A stretch of DNA of 18,754 nt from Alphaproteobacteria bacterium (GTDB lineage Bacteria > Pseudomonadota > Alphaproteobacteria > UBA828). Location: contig JAJDVB010000197.1 in assembly GCA_022826345.1 (NCBI GenBank), forward strand, positions 1 to 18,754. The letters are read 5' to 3'. Made by a program: the position numbers and the translations under genes. Below are positions 1 through 9,300 of this stretch, in pieces (positions within the stretch are counted from its first letter, which is position 1; every line of letters begins with the position of its first letter). Below the pieces are notes generated by a model, which did no database searches, was not told where the DNA came from, and saw nothing but the letters and a program-made list of their open reading frames with translations.

Positions 1-1
1 C

Positions 2-301
2 GAGCGCACGGAGATCGTGACGGCGACCCTTGAGGTTCTTCCCTCTCAGACAGGTCTGCTTGCGCTTGGAGAGCTGGAGGGCGAGCTCTCGCTTGCGGTG
101 CGCCCGCTGGCGGCGGCCGGGGCACCGGCGGAGCCGGCGGACGTTGTGGACATGCGGAGCCTTCTGGCGCTGCCGGAGGAGAACCTGCAGCAGAAGACGG
201 TTCGGGTCGTGCGGGGCAGCCAGGTCACCGACGTGACCTTCGGCAACGCGCCCGGGCCTGTTCCCTTCAACGAGGCGGTGGCCGATGCAGGCTTCGAATG
301 A
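2..301 (+). CDS. cpaB: CpaB/RcpC-like Flp pilus assembly protein, C-terminal end (5' truncated)
   Basis: This is the C-terminal part (about 99 residues) of a gene that begins left of the window; the frame is open from base 2. It starts with a beta-rich segment TATLEVLPSQTGLLALGELE followed by GELSLAVRPL, which matches the pattern near the end of CpaB/RcpC proteins, where a 'TVTLEVTPEQAEKLALA...G.LSLALR' type sequence is usual. The tail VRVVRGSQVTDVTF resembles the short 'VRVIRG' strand that closes the family. CpaB/RcpC is a periplasmic, inner-membrane-anchored SAF-domain protein that helps assemble the Tad secretin. An in-frame GTG at 17 exists but is internal. The downstream CpaC-like secretin and CpaE-like gene support the call. 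What is seen is only the tail, so the N-terminal anchor and SAF domain are inferred. Confidence 0.8.
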   Translation, partial: ERTEIVTATLEVLPSQTGLLALGELEGELSLAVRPLAAAGAPAEPADVVDMRSLLALPEENLQQKTVRVVRGSQVTDVTFGNAPGPVPFNEAVADAGFE

Positions 302-417
302 ACGCATCCAACCCTTACCGCCGGCCCTCCGACAAGGGAGCGACGGGATCGACAGCGTGCCCAAAGAGCGAGGGCTCACAGCCCGCGGCAATTAGCCAAC
401 ACTAAGGAGTAGTAACG
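302..417. other. Intergenic spacer with small hairpin
   Basis: There is no gene in these 116 bases. A perfect 5-bp hairpin (GGGCT, loop CAC, AGCCC) lies at 372-384, about 34 bases before the start of the next gene. No T-run follows it, so it is not a clear terminator, and I see no convincing -35/-10 pair. The genes on either side may be co-transcribed. Confidence 0.4.
403..409 (+). promoter_or_regulatory. Ribosome binding site deciding a TTG start
   Basis: The sequence TAAGGAG lies 8 bases before the TTG at 418. It is one of the best Shine-Dalgarno matches in the window, and it makes TTG the natural start of the 602-residue gene although no ATG is present there. Confidence 0.7.
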
Positions 418-2226
418 TTGAATACCGAGAAGCTGTTCACCCGCGCCGTCACGGCGCTCCCTCAGGCGATCAGAAAGCGACTGGACAGCGGCGCGCCGCT
501 CGACTGGACGATACTGGAGGACCCCAGGACCGGAGCCAGGCTCGCCGAGGCGGGGCGCGTGCATGCGCGCCTGCCGGAGGCTGTCGAGGTCCTTGCGAAC
601 CGTCTGGTGAACGAGACCGGTATCGTGCCCGCGGACCTCGTCCGGGGCGCGGAGCGGCAGACGGATGCCGCCGCCTGGATCCGGCAGGCCTCGATCGAGT
701 CGGAGGGCGAGAGCTACTGTATCCGCAGTCGTCACAGCGGCGAGGTCCATACTGGCGTCCGTCCGGAGGCCGTTGCCGGCTACGCGGTCCTGGCGCTGGA
801 GCTTGCGGCGGCGGTGTACGAGGCGGTGGACCGCTGGATTGAGGCCGGCGAGCGGCACAGGGCGGTGGACGGCGGGACGACGAGCCTCCTTGGGCTCTAC
901 GCCGTGCGCATGCTGGAACACCTGCGTCCCTCCTCCAGGAGCGGTCCCGATCGCCGGACGGCGGCAGAACTCGCTGCCGCACTCGACCGGACCTGGAACA
1001 CTCAAGAACTCAAGACACGCGCCGCACTGTCCGCTATCCGTCTGCGCAACGTCCGGGGGGCGCATGCGCCGCGGCGGAGCTACTACGCACCGATGACGGG
1101 CTACCGCCTGCATTCGTTCAATCCGGGCGAGATCCAGTGGTTGCGGACTCTTGCCGAGCAGGCGATCGAGGCGGCCAGTACGGACGTCAAGAAGAAGCAA
1201 GAGGAGCAGCGACCCGCCGCGGCCCGCCCGCCTGCAGCGGCGCCTCCCCCGAAACTTCCCACGACCGAAGCCTCGGACTCGAATGACATTTCCGCGTTGG
1301 AGGCGCGCATCAGGGCGGCAAACGAAGAGACCGCCAAACTGCTTCAGCTCGGGTCGCCGGTCGAGGAGTTGGCGCCGGAGCGGGAGCTGAGCGGCCTCAG
1401 GGAAGCTGCGGAGAGGCTTCCGGACGCGGTGCGTCGGCGGATGCGCGAATCCAACGGTATCGGCTTCGCCCATGCGCTGTCGCGGCTGCGCAGCACCGAG
1501 GATGCCGCTGTGGTCCGGGCGGAGCTGGGGTCCGCGTTGGCGAAACAGAGCGTTCCCCGCTGGCTGGAGGAGCTTGCTGCTGCGCTGCTGGCCGACGCGG
1601 GCGCACAGAGCCGCGAGGGCACACGGACGGGTGGCCTGCGACTGCATGCGGAAGAGGAACCGGAGGCCGGGTATCGCGCGGTCGAGATCGAAGGCGGTGC
1701 AGCCGGGCGGATCACGGCCCTCGGGCTGATCGAGCAGGCTCGCCTCGGCCTTTCCTTCGCCACGGACGCATGGCGGGGCCAGACCGCGATCCGCAGCGCG
1801 GGCAAGGAAGGCGGCTGGATCCTGGACAAGGGGGAGGCTGAAGGCAGCGCATTCTCCGAGAGCGAACGAGAGACCCTGGAGGCGGCACGGCAGATGGAGC
1901 AAGTGTTAGACCGCATTCAGCGCGGTCGCGGCACCGACGCGCCGACGGCGCTCGAGGAAGCGTCCATGACCGCGGGCACGTTCAGGGGGATCGGGGCTGC
2001 GACGCGCACGGCCGCAGGCTGGCCCGGCAGCACCGAGGCTCCGGACCCCCGTGTTCCGGGCGACGTCGAGCGTATGGCGGCCGTCTCGGAGGCGCTGCAC
2101 GAGCGGATCCGCTCGATCGCCAACAAGCACATCGCGAGCTGGATTGCGGGCAACGGAGACTCCGGTGTCGGCAGGAACGGCCGCCCGGCCACAGGCCAGG
2201 ACGAGGGCCGCCGCACCACGGCGTGA
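418..2226 (+). CDS. Unrecognised 602-residue soluble protein in the Tad locus
   Basis: I do not recognise this protein. It starts at TTG 418 behind a strong TAAGGAG. It has no signal peptide and no membrane segment, so it is probably cytoplasmic. Two mostly helical, charged regions are visible. The N-terminal one (about residues 1-257) includes LDWTILEDPRTGARLAEAGR and a helical hydrophobic stretch GYAVLALELAAAVYEAVDRW. A Lys/Gln/Pro/Ala-rich linker follows at about 258-287 (KKKQEEQ then AAARPPAAAPPP). The C-terminal part begins with a possible coiled coil (ISALEARIRAANEETAKLL) and ends in a disordered Gly/Arg-rich tail. Codon use is like that of its neighbours and there are no internal stops. 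It lies between cpaB and the TPR-SPOR gene (43 bases to the next start), so a role in Tad pilus biogenesis or its control is an inference from position only. Confidence 0.75.
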   Translation: MNTEKLFTRAVTALPQAIRKRLDSGAPLDWTILEDPRTGARLAEAGRVHARLPEAVEVLANRLVNETGIVPADLVRGAERQTDAAAWIRQASIESEGESYCIRSRHSGEVHTGVRPEAVAGYAVLALELAAAVYEAVDRWIEAGERHRAVDGGTTSLLGLYAVRMLEHLRPSSRSGPDRRTAAELAAALDRTWNTQELKTRAALSAIRLRNVRGAHAPRRSYYAPMTGYRLHSFNPGEIQWLRTLAEQAIEAASTDVKKKQEEQRPAAARPPAAAPPPKLPTTEASDSNDISALEARIRAANEETAKLLQLGSPVEELAPERELSGLREAAERLPDAVRRRMRESNGIGFAHALSRLRSTEDAAVVRAELGSALAKQSVPRWLEELAAALLADAGAQSREGTRTGGLRLHAEEEPEAGYRAVEIEGGAAGRITALGLIEQARLGLSFATDAWRGQTAIRSAGKEGGWILDKGEAEGSAFSESERETLEAARQMEQVLDRIQRGRGTDAPTALEEASMTAGTFRGIGAATRTAAGWPGSTEAPDPRVPGDVERMAAVSEALHERIRSIANKHIASWIAGNGDSGVGRNGRPATGQDEGRRTTA

Positions 2227-2269
2227 AGGGCGTGAGCGTCCCCGGAAGTGGGAAAGAGTGGAGGAGACC

Positions 2270-3355
2270 ATGACCAGGATTGCCAAGGCCCTCGTGGCCG
2301 TCGCGGTATTGGCGGGAGTCCTGTTGTCTGCCGCCGCAGCGGCCGCCGACACCCTCGACCACGCACTCTCGCTCGCCGCCGAAGGACGCTATCCGGAGGC
2401 ACGGCGGGTTCTGGATCCCCTGCTGGAGAATGAGCCAGGCAACGCGCAGCTGCGGCTGCTGCACGGGGTCCTTCAAGTTCAGGAGGGACACAGGGGCGAA
2501 GCGATCGCCGTCTTCTCTGGACTCGCGCGGGAGTTCCCCGACATGTTCGAGGCGCACAACAATCTCGCGGTGCTCTACGTGGACGAAGGCCGGCTGGAAA
2601 AGGCGCGGGCGGTCCTGGCGGCAATCCTGGAACGGCGCCCGGAGGCCGTGGGCTACCGCAACCTGGGCGAAGTCTACGAGAAGCTTGCAAGGCGTGCCTA
2701 TGCGCAGAGCCATGCGCTCCGCGACGGCAGGTCCAGGGATGGAGATGACGACGGCGACCCCGGCACGGAGATCCTGCAGGCGAGCGATGCGGCCGGTACC
2801 GTCTCCGAGCCTGCGACCGCGTTGGAGCCAGCATCCGGCAACGAGCCGCCCGCGATTCCCGAAAGGCCGGCGCCGGCCGAGGAGGCGGTCGCCGCGGCCT
2901 GCCTGGCGACGGGGGAGTTCCTGGACTTGGGCACTGTCAAGGAAGCACGGCTGTGGCTGGCGGCGCTCGGCGCGGAAGCAACGCGTGTCTCGCACGGCAC
3001 TCGCGAGAGAGTCAGGGAGTACCGGGTCTACCTGCCGCCCTTCGAGAGCCGCGAGGCTGCCGACGCGGCACTCGGGGATCTGCGCGAGAAAGGCGTGAGC
3101 GACATTGCGGTGATTCCAAAGGGTGCCAGGAAGAACGCCGTCTCTCTGGGCATTTACGCCAAAGAGGCGAACGCGTCGCGGCGGGTGGCACGGTTGGAGG
3201 AACTCGGCTACGCGCCCGTGGTAGAGCCCAATTCCATGACGGTCCAGGAGTACGCCACGATCGAGGCGCGCCTTGGCGGCGGCTTCGAGGACCTGCGCGA
3301 TGCCTGGGCGTCGAGTTTCCCTGACCAAGCTTTGCGGCAGGTGAAATGTGACTGA
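2270..3355 (+). CDS. Exported TPR protein with C-terminal SPOR domain
   Basis: This is a 361-residue protein starting at ATG 2270 with GGAGG at 2260-2264. Residues 1-26 form a signal peptide (MTRIAK, hydrophobic core, run of Ala), giving a periplasmic or envelope protein. Residues 27-145 hold about three tetratricopeptide repeats (for example EGRYPEARRVLDPLLENEPG and HNNLAVLYVDEGRLEKARAV). An acidic, Pro/Ala-rich linker follows (about 151-205), then a SPOR-like domain at about 250-320 with YRVYLPPFESREAADAAL, GVSDIAVIPKG, NAVSLGIYAKE and ELGYAPVV. From family knowledge SPOR domains bind peptidoglycan glycan strands lacking stem peptides, and TPRs bind proteins. The last 8 bases overlap the GTG start proposed for the next gene, which suggests translational coupling. 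A role linking the Tad secretin to the cell wall is inference. Confidence 0.85.
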   Translation: MTRIAKALVAVAVLAGVLLSAAAAAADTLDHALSLAAEGRYPEARRVLDPLLENEPGNAQLRLLHGVLQVQEGHRGEAIAVFSGLAREFPDMFEAHNNLAVLYVDEGRLEKARAVLAAILERRPEAVGYRNLGEVYEKLARRAYAQSHALRDGRSRDGDDDGDPGTEILQASDAAGTVSEPATALEPASGNEPPAIPERPAPAEEAVAAACLATGEFLDLGTVKEARLWLAALGAEATRVSHGTRERVREYRVYLPPFESREAADAALGDLREKGVSDIAVIPKGARKNAVSLGIYAKEANASRRVARLEELGYAPVVEPNSMTVQEYATIEARLGGGFEDLRDAWASSFPDQALRQVKCD

Positions 3356-6300
3356 AGTCCCCGCCAGGAAATCGTCCCGGAGCCCGATCATGAATACGGC
3401 ACACACCGACAGATATCCGGTCCCGGCCAAACCCGGGCAGCCCCAGGAGCACGCACGGGGCTGGCCGTTCGAGGCCATCCGGCGCGCCGCGGCGATGGCT
3501 GCCGTTCTGTTCTCTCTTTCGGCCTGCTGGGGACTGTCCGGGGAGAGCCGCTCGCCAGGAGGCGAGCAGCTGCTGCAGAGCAACCTGTCGGTCGCATCCG
3601 CCGCGCTCGCGGCCGGCCAGCCGGCGGTCGCGCACAAGCTCTACCTGGCGCTCGCCGAGCGCTTCGACGACGCGCCCGAGCCGTTCCTCGGGCTTGGCTA
3701 CATCGCCCTGCAGACGGAGAGGCCCGGCGAGGCAGGCGACCACTTCAGGCGGGCCGCGAAGCTGGCGGACGATGCGCCCGGCATGAGGGCAGAGGCGCTG
3801 CTCGGCGCCGCCCGCGCATCCCTGGCCCAGGGCGACGGCGGGACTGCCAGGCGGTACCTGGCGGCAGCGCGCGACCTTGCGGAGGATTCCTCGACCATCG
3901 CCTGGATCGAGAACGGCCTCGCCGTGGCCGCGGTCTTCGAGGAAGACTACTCGACCGCCGAAGCCCACTACGCAAGCGCTCTCCGCCAGCCGTCCGCTCA
4001 TCCCCGCATAGCGGCCAACTTCATCCGCATGCTCATCGCGTCCGGGCGCATCGACGAGGCGGAGCGCACGTACGGGGCCTACGCAACGTCCTATTGGGAT
4101 GAAGGCGACCGGCAGGCACTGCAAAGCCTGATCGGCGAGGCCTGGCGCCTGTCGCCGCCGCCCGACCGCTTCGATCCGCGCCTTCTGTTGCGGCTGACTG
4201 AGATGAAGGCGCTCCCTGAGCCGTCGGACGCCGTAGCGTACCCTGCAGACAGCGGCCTGCGCACCGGCCCGGAGGGACCCGTGCTGACGATCGGGGGCCG
4301 CTTGTTCCCGGCTACACCGGCGACGATGGCCGCGAGGCCCGCGGCGGCACCGGCAGCACCCGTCCTGTCCGAACCGCCACTGGAAGAGACAGCAGATCCC
4401 GTCCCGACCTCCAAGCGAAGCGCGCCCGAAAATCTGCTTTCCGTTCAGGGCATCCAATCGACGCGAGCTGCAGTTCCTGCCCTTCCGGCTGCGCTTCCCC
4501 GCGAGGTCCCAGCGTCGTCCGTCACTCGATCCGGCTCCTCTTCGTGGTCCGACGTTCTCGTGCTGCGCATCGATCCTGAGGACACATCACTCGAGGGAGT
4601 ATTGGAAGCCGATGCGCCGGTTGAAGGCTCGCGTTCAGCGACATCTACCGATGAGCGGCCACCGGGCAATGCGGAGACCGATGCGGTGCCGGTGGAGGAT
4701 GTGCTTCCAATTGACGGCGCGCTCCGTAGCGGTTTGGTCCTGGTTGCGGCGTCCTCGCATACCCAGGTCTCGCCCGGGTCCGCCATGCCGGAGTCCGACG
4801 CGGCCACGAGCTCACCGGGGGCGCCCCCGCAGATCCACGAAGCCGGGGCGGGCCAGGCCGCCGGCATCCCTTCCACAACGGCGGGGATGGGGGAACCGAC
4901 GCTTCGAGTCGAGACCGAACCGCTGCAGTCCGCGAATGCGCTTCTCCTGACCGTTTCCGCCCACGACGGTCCGCCACTGCAGGACAACGCGTCCCTGCGG
5001 ACTCCGTCTTCATCGGACTCCCTCTCGCGCGAAGCCGGAGCGACCAACGCAACACCCGAGGGTGAAACACCCGAGGGCGCATCGGACGTCGCGACGGCAC
5101 AGGCTTCGGGCCTGCAGTTGGCCGCGATCGAAGGCGCGGGCGGAACGCACCGGTCCGAACCCGGCCCGACGCTGGTCGTGAACGTAGCGATCCTGAACGA
5201 CTACTCGAACTACGACCCGTTCTCCGCTGCACCTGCCGCCCATGGCCCCTTCCTTCTTGCCTCCGCCTCTTCGCCGTATATCGACCCGTTGTGGGATTCG
5301 GTGTGGATGCCGAAAGGGAGCGCAGCGGGCTTTCATGCCTTTACGGCGGTCGAAGCGGAGGGTCACGACGACTGGCTTCCGCAGGTTGCCGAGACGGCAC
5401 CGCCGGAGCCGGCCCCGAGCGACGAATGGACAGTTCTGCTGGGAACGGGCCAGCGGCTCACTCTTGGCGTCGACGCTGCGGCGGTTGCGATTGCGTCTCC
5501 CGAGATTGCCGACGTCCAGCTTCTTACGCCGCGGGTTCTGTTCGTCATGGGGCGGAACCTTGGCCGTACCACCGTCTCCGTGCTCGGCGAGGACAGGTCC
5601 GTATTCGAGCGGGATGTGTCGGTCGTTCTTGATCTTGAGCCCCTGCGCGCGCTGTTGGCCGGAGAGCCCGGCCTGCAAGGGGTACAGGTGGAAAGCCTCA
5701 CCCGCGGTGTTGCCCTTGCCGGGGATGTCGACTCGCAAGAGGCGGCGGATCGGGCGCTCGGTCTCGCGACGGCCTCGCTTCCCGAGGGCACCTTGGTCGA
5801 GAACAACCTCGATGTCGGGTTGGACCTCAAGCCGCTGCGGGCGCTGCTCGCGAGCGAGCCCGGTCTTGCCGATGTCGAGGTCCAGCGGGTCGGCAGGGGC
5901 GTGGTGCTCACCGGTGAGGTCGCTTCTGGAAAAGCAGCCGAAAGGGCGCACAGTCTAACGGTGACCTCGCTTCCGGAAGCCATTTCGGCTGAGAACAACC
6001 TGCGGGTGTCGTTCGACAACGAGCCCCTGACCACCGTCTTCGCTTCAGAGCCCGGTCTGGCAGGCGTGCAGGTGAAACGCCTCCCCCGTGGCGTCGCCCT
6101 CGCAGGGCACGTCGAGTCGCAGGAGGGGGCGGATCGGGCGCTCGGTCTCGCGACGGCATCGCTCCCGGAGGGCACTCTGGTTGAAGACAACCTCGACGTT
6201 GGGTTGGATCTGGAGCCGTTGCGGGCGCTGCTCGCGAGCGAGCCCGGTCTTGCCGACGTCGCGGTCAAGCGGGTCGGCCGGGGCATAGCGCTCACCGGCG

Positions 6301-9300
6301 AGGTCGCTTCGGCAGAATCCGCCGACCGGGCACGTCGGCTGGCCTTGACCGCGGTTCCGGAAGGCCTCCCGGTGGAGAACAACCTTCGGGTGATTATCGA
6401 CATCGAGCCTCTTCGTGCGGTTCTGGCTGAAGAGCCGGGGCTCGATCGAGTTCAGGTACAGCGGCTGGCCCGCGGTGTGGCACTTGCAGGCGAGGTGGAC
6501 GCACCGGAGGCTGCCGACCGCGCCCTTCGTCTGGCCGCAGCCTCTCTGCCGGAAGGCGTGCTGGTGGAGAATAATCTGAACCTGGTCCTCAATCTCTTGC
6601 CGCTGCGGGCTCTCCTTGCTGCCGAGACCGGACTGGCCCACGTTCATGTGCGGCAGGTGGCTTGGGGTGTCGCTCTGGCCGGCGAAGTCGCTTCGGCGCG
6701 GTCCGCCGACCTGGCGCATCGGCTTGTGGTCGCGTCTCTCCCGGAGAGCGTGCCGGTGGAGAACAACCTGCGGGTGGCGGACCTTGAGCCGCTGCGCGCT
6801 GTTCTGGCCGGGCAGGCCGGCCTGCAAGGCGTGCGCGTGCAGAGCCTGACGCACGAGGTCGCGCTTGTGGGCGAAGTCGCCTCGCCGGCTCTGGTGGACT
6901 TGGCGGGCCGTCTCGCCGTCGACTTTCTACCGGAGAGCGTACCGGTGGAGAACAACCTGCGGGTGGTGGACGTTTCGCCGCTACGCGTGCTTCTGGCGGG
7001 CGAGCCCGGTCTTGAAGGTATTGAGGTCCGCCGGCTCGGTCAGGGCGTGGCGCTCAACGGTGAGGTCGCCTCGGCAGAAACATCCGAAAGGGCGCACAGC
7101 CTCGCCTTGGCCACGCTTCCAGAAGACCTGCCGGTCGAGAACAACCTCCGAATCGTGTTCGACACCGGACCCCTGCTCGAGATCCTGTCGGGCGAGCCCG
7201 GGCTCGAGCGCGTGCGGGTGCAACGTCTTGCCCGGGGAGTAGCTCTGTCGGGCTACGTCGATTCGCCAGTTGCGGCAGAGCGCGCGCGCGGTCTGGCTTC
7301 CGCGTCTCTCCCGGAAGGCTTGGCGGTGCAAGACAATCTGACCGTAGGCCTGGGCCTTGAGCCGCTTCGTGAACTCCCGGCCGGCGAGCCCGGCCTGGAC
7401 GATCTCGCGCCGCTGCGCGTCTTCATCACCGGGGAACCTGGCCTGGAGGGCGTCGAGGTGCGGCGCGTCGGCCGCGGTGTCGCGCTGACGGGCGAGGTGG
7501 CTTCGGTAGAGGATGCCGAAAGGGCACGGCGGCTGGTCGTGGCCGCTCTGCCGCAGACCGTTCCGGTGGAGAACAACCTGCGCGTGGTGCCGGACATCGA
7601 GCCCCTGACCACCGTCTTCGCTTCGGAGCCCGGACTGGAAGGCGTGCAGGTGAAACGCCTCCCTCGTGGCGTCGCCCTCGCGGGGCACGTCGACTCGCAG
7701 GAGGGGGCGGACCGGGCGCTGGGTCTCGCGACGGCATCGCTCCCGGAGAACACGCAGATCGAGAACAACCTCGACATCGGGCTGGACCTGGGACCGTTGC
7801 GGGCGCTGCTCGCGGGCGAGCCCGGCTTCGCCGATGTCGAAGTCCGGCGGGTCGGCAGGGGCATAGCGCTCACCGGCGAGGTCGCTTCGCCAGAGGTTGC
7901 CGATCGCGCGCACCGGCTTGCCGCAGCCTCGCTAGCGGAAACCGTTCCGGTAGAAAACAACCTGCGTGTCGAATTCGATATTGTGGCGCTGCGTGTGCTT
8001 CTGGCCGGAGAAGCCGGTCTGGAACGCGTTCAGGTGCAGCGGCTTGCCCGGGGCGTGGCCCTGTCAGGCTACGTCAACTCGCCGGCCGCGGCGGAGCGCG
8101 CGCTCGGTCTGGCCTCCGCATCTCTTCCGGAAGGCTTGCTTGTCGAGGACAATCTGACCGCAGGCCTTGGTCTCGAGCCGCTTCGTGCACTCCTGGCCGG
8201 CGAGCCCGGTCTGGACGACCTCTCGCCGCTGCGCGCTTTCATAGCCGGCGAGCCCGGTCTCGAGGGCGTCGAGGTGCAGCGGGTCGGCCGGGGCGTGGCG
8301 CTCACCGGCGAGGTCGCTTCGGCAGAGGCTGCCGAAAGGGCACGTCGCCTTGCCGTGGCGGCTCTCCCGGAGGGCGTTCCGGTGGAGAACAACCTGCGGG
8401 TGGTGTTCGACATCGTGCCTCTGCGTGTGCTTCTGGCCGGAGAAGCGGGCCTGGATCGCGTGCATGTCCAGCGGCTCGCCCGGGGGGTGGCCCTTGCGGG
8501 CTACGTCGGCTCACCTGCGGCGGAAGACCGCGCGCTTCGGCTTGCCGCCGCCTCCCTGCCGGAAGGCCTGCTGATCGAGAACAACCTGGACGTGGGGCTG
8601 GACCTCGATCCGCTGCGCGCACTGCTGATCGGCGAGCCCGGCCTCGAGGGCGTCGCGGCACGGCGCGTGGGCCGGGGCGTGGCGCTCACCGGCGAGGTCG
8701 CTTCGGCGGACGCTGCCGATCGGGCACATCGGCTTGCAGTGGCCTCGCTCCCCGAGAACCTGCTGGTGGAGAACAACCTGCGCGTGCAGTTCGACATCGA
8801 GCCCCTGCGCGCTGTCCTGGCGGCCGAGCCGGGCCTGGAAGGGATCCAGGTGCGGCAGCTCGCGCGAGGCGTGGCGCTCGCCGGCGAGGTCGCCTCGCCG
8901 GAGGCCGCAGATCGGGCCTCTCGGCTAGCCGCCGCCTCTCTGCCGGAAGGCCTGATCGTGGAGAACAACCTTGAGGTGGGTCTGGACCTGGAGCCTTTGC
9001 GCGCTCTCATGTCGGGCGAGAGCGGTCTCGAAGGCGTCGAGGTGAGGCGCATCGGCCGGGGCGTGGCGCTCACGGGCGAGATCGCTTCGGCAGACGCTGC
9101 CGATCGGGCGCACCGTCTGGCAGTGGCCTCGCTTCCCGAGGGCCTTCTGGTGGAGAACAACCTGCGCGTGCAGTTCGACATCGAGCCTCTTCGCACTATC
9201 CTCGCTGCGGAGCCCGGCCTGGAGCAAGTCCGGGTGCAGCGGCTTGCGCGAGGCGTGGCGCTGGCCGGCGAGGTCGCCTCGCCGCAGGCCGCGGACCGGG

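Noticed and set aside
376..1902. Long open frame on the - strand (508 residues) opposite the 602-residue gene
   Set aside because: It has the Arg/Leu/His-rich composition of an antisense shadow and no domains. The + strand frame has a strong ribosome binding site and normal codon use.
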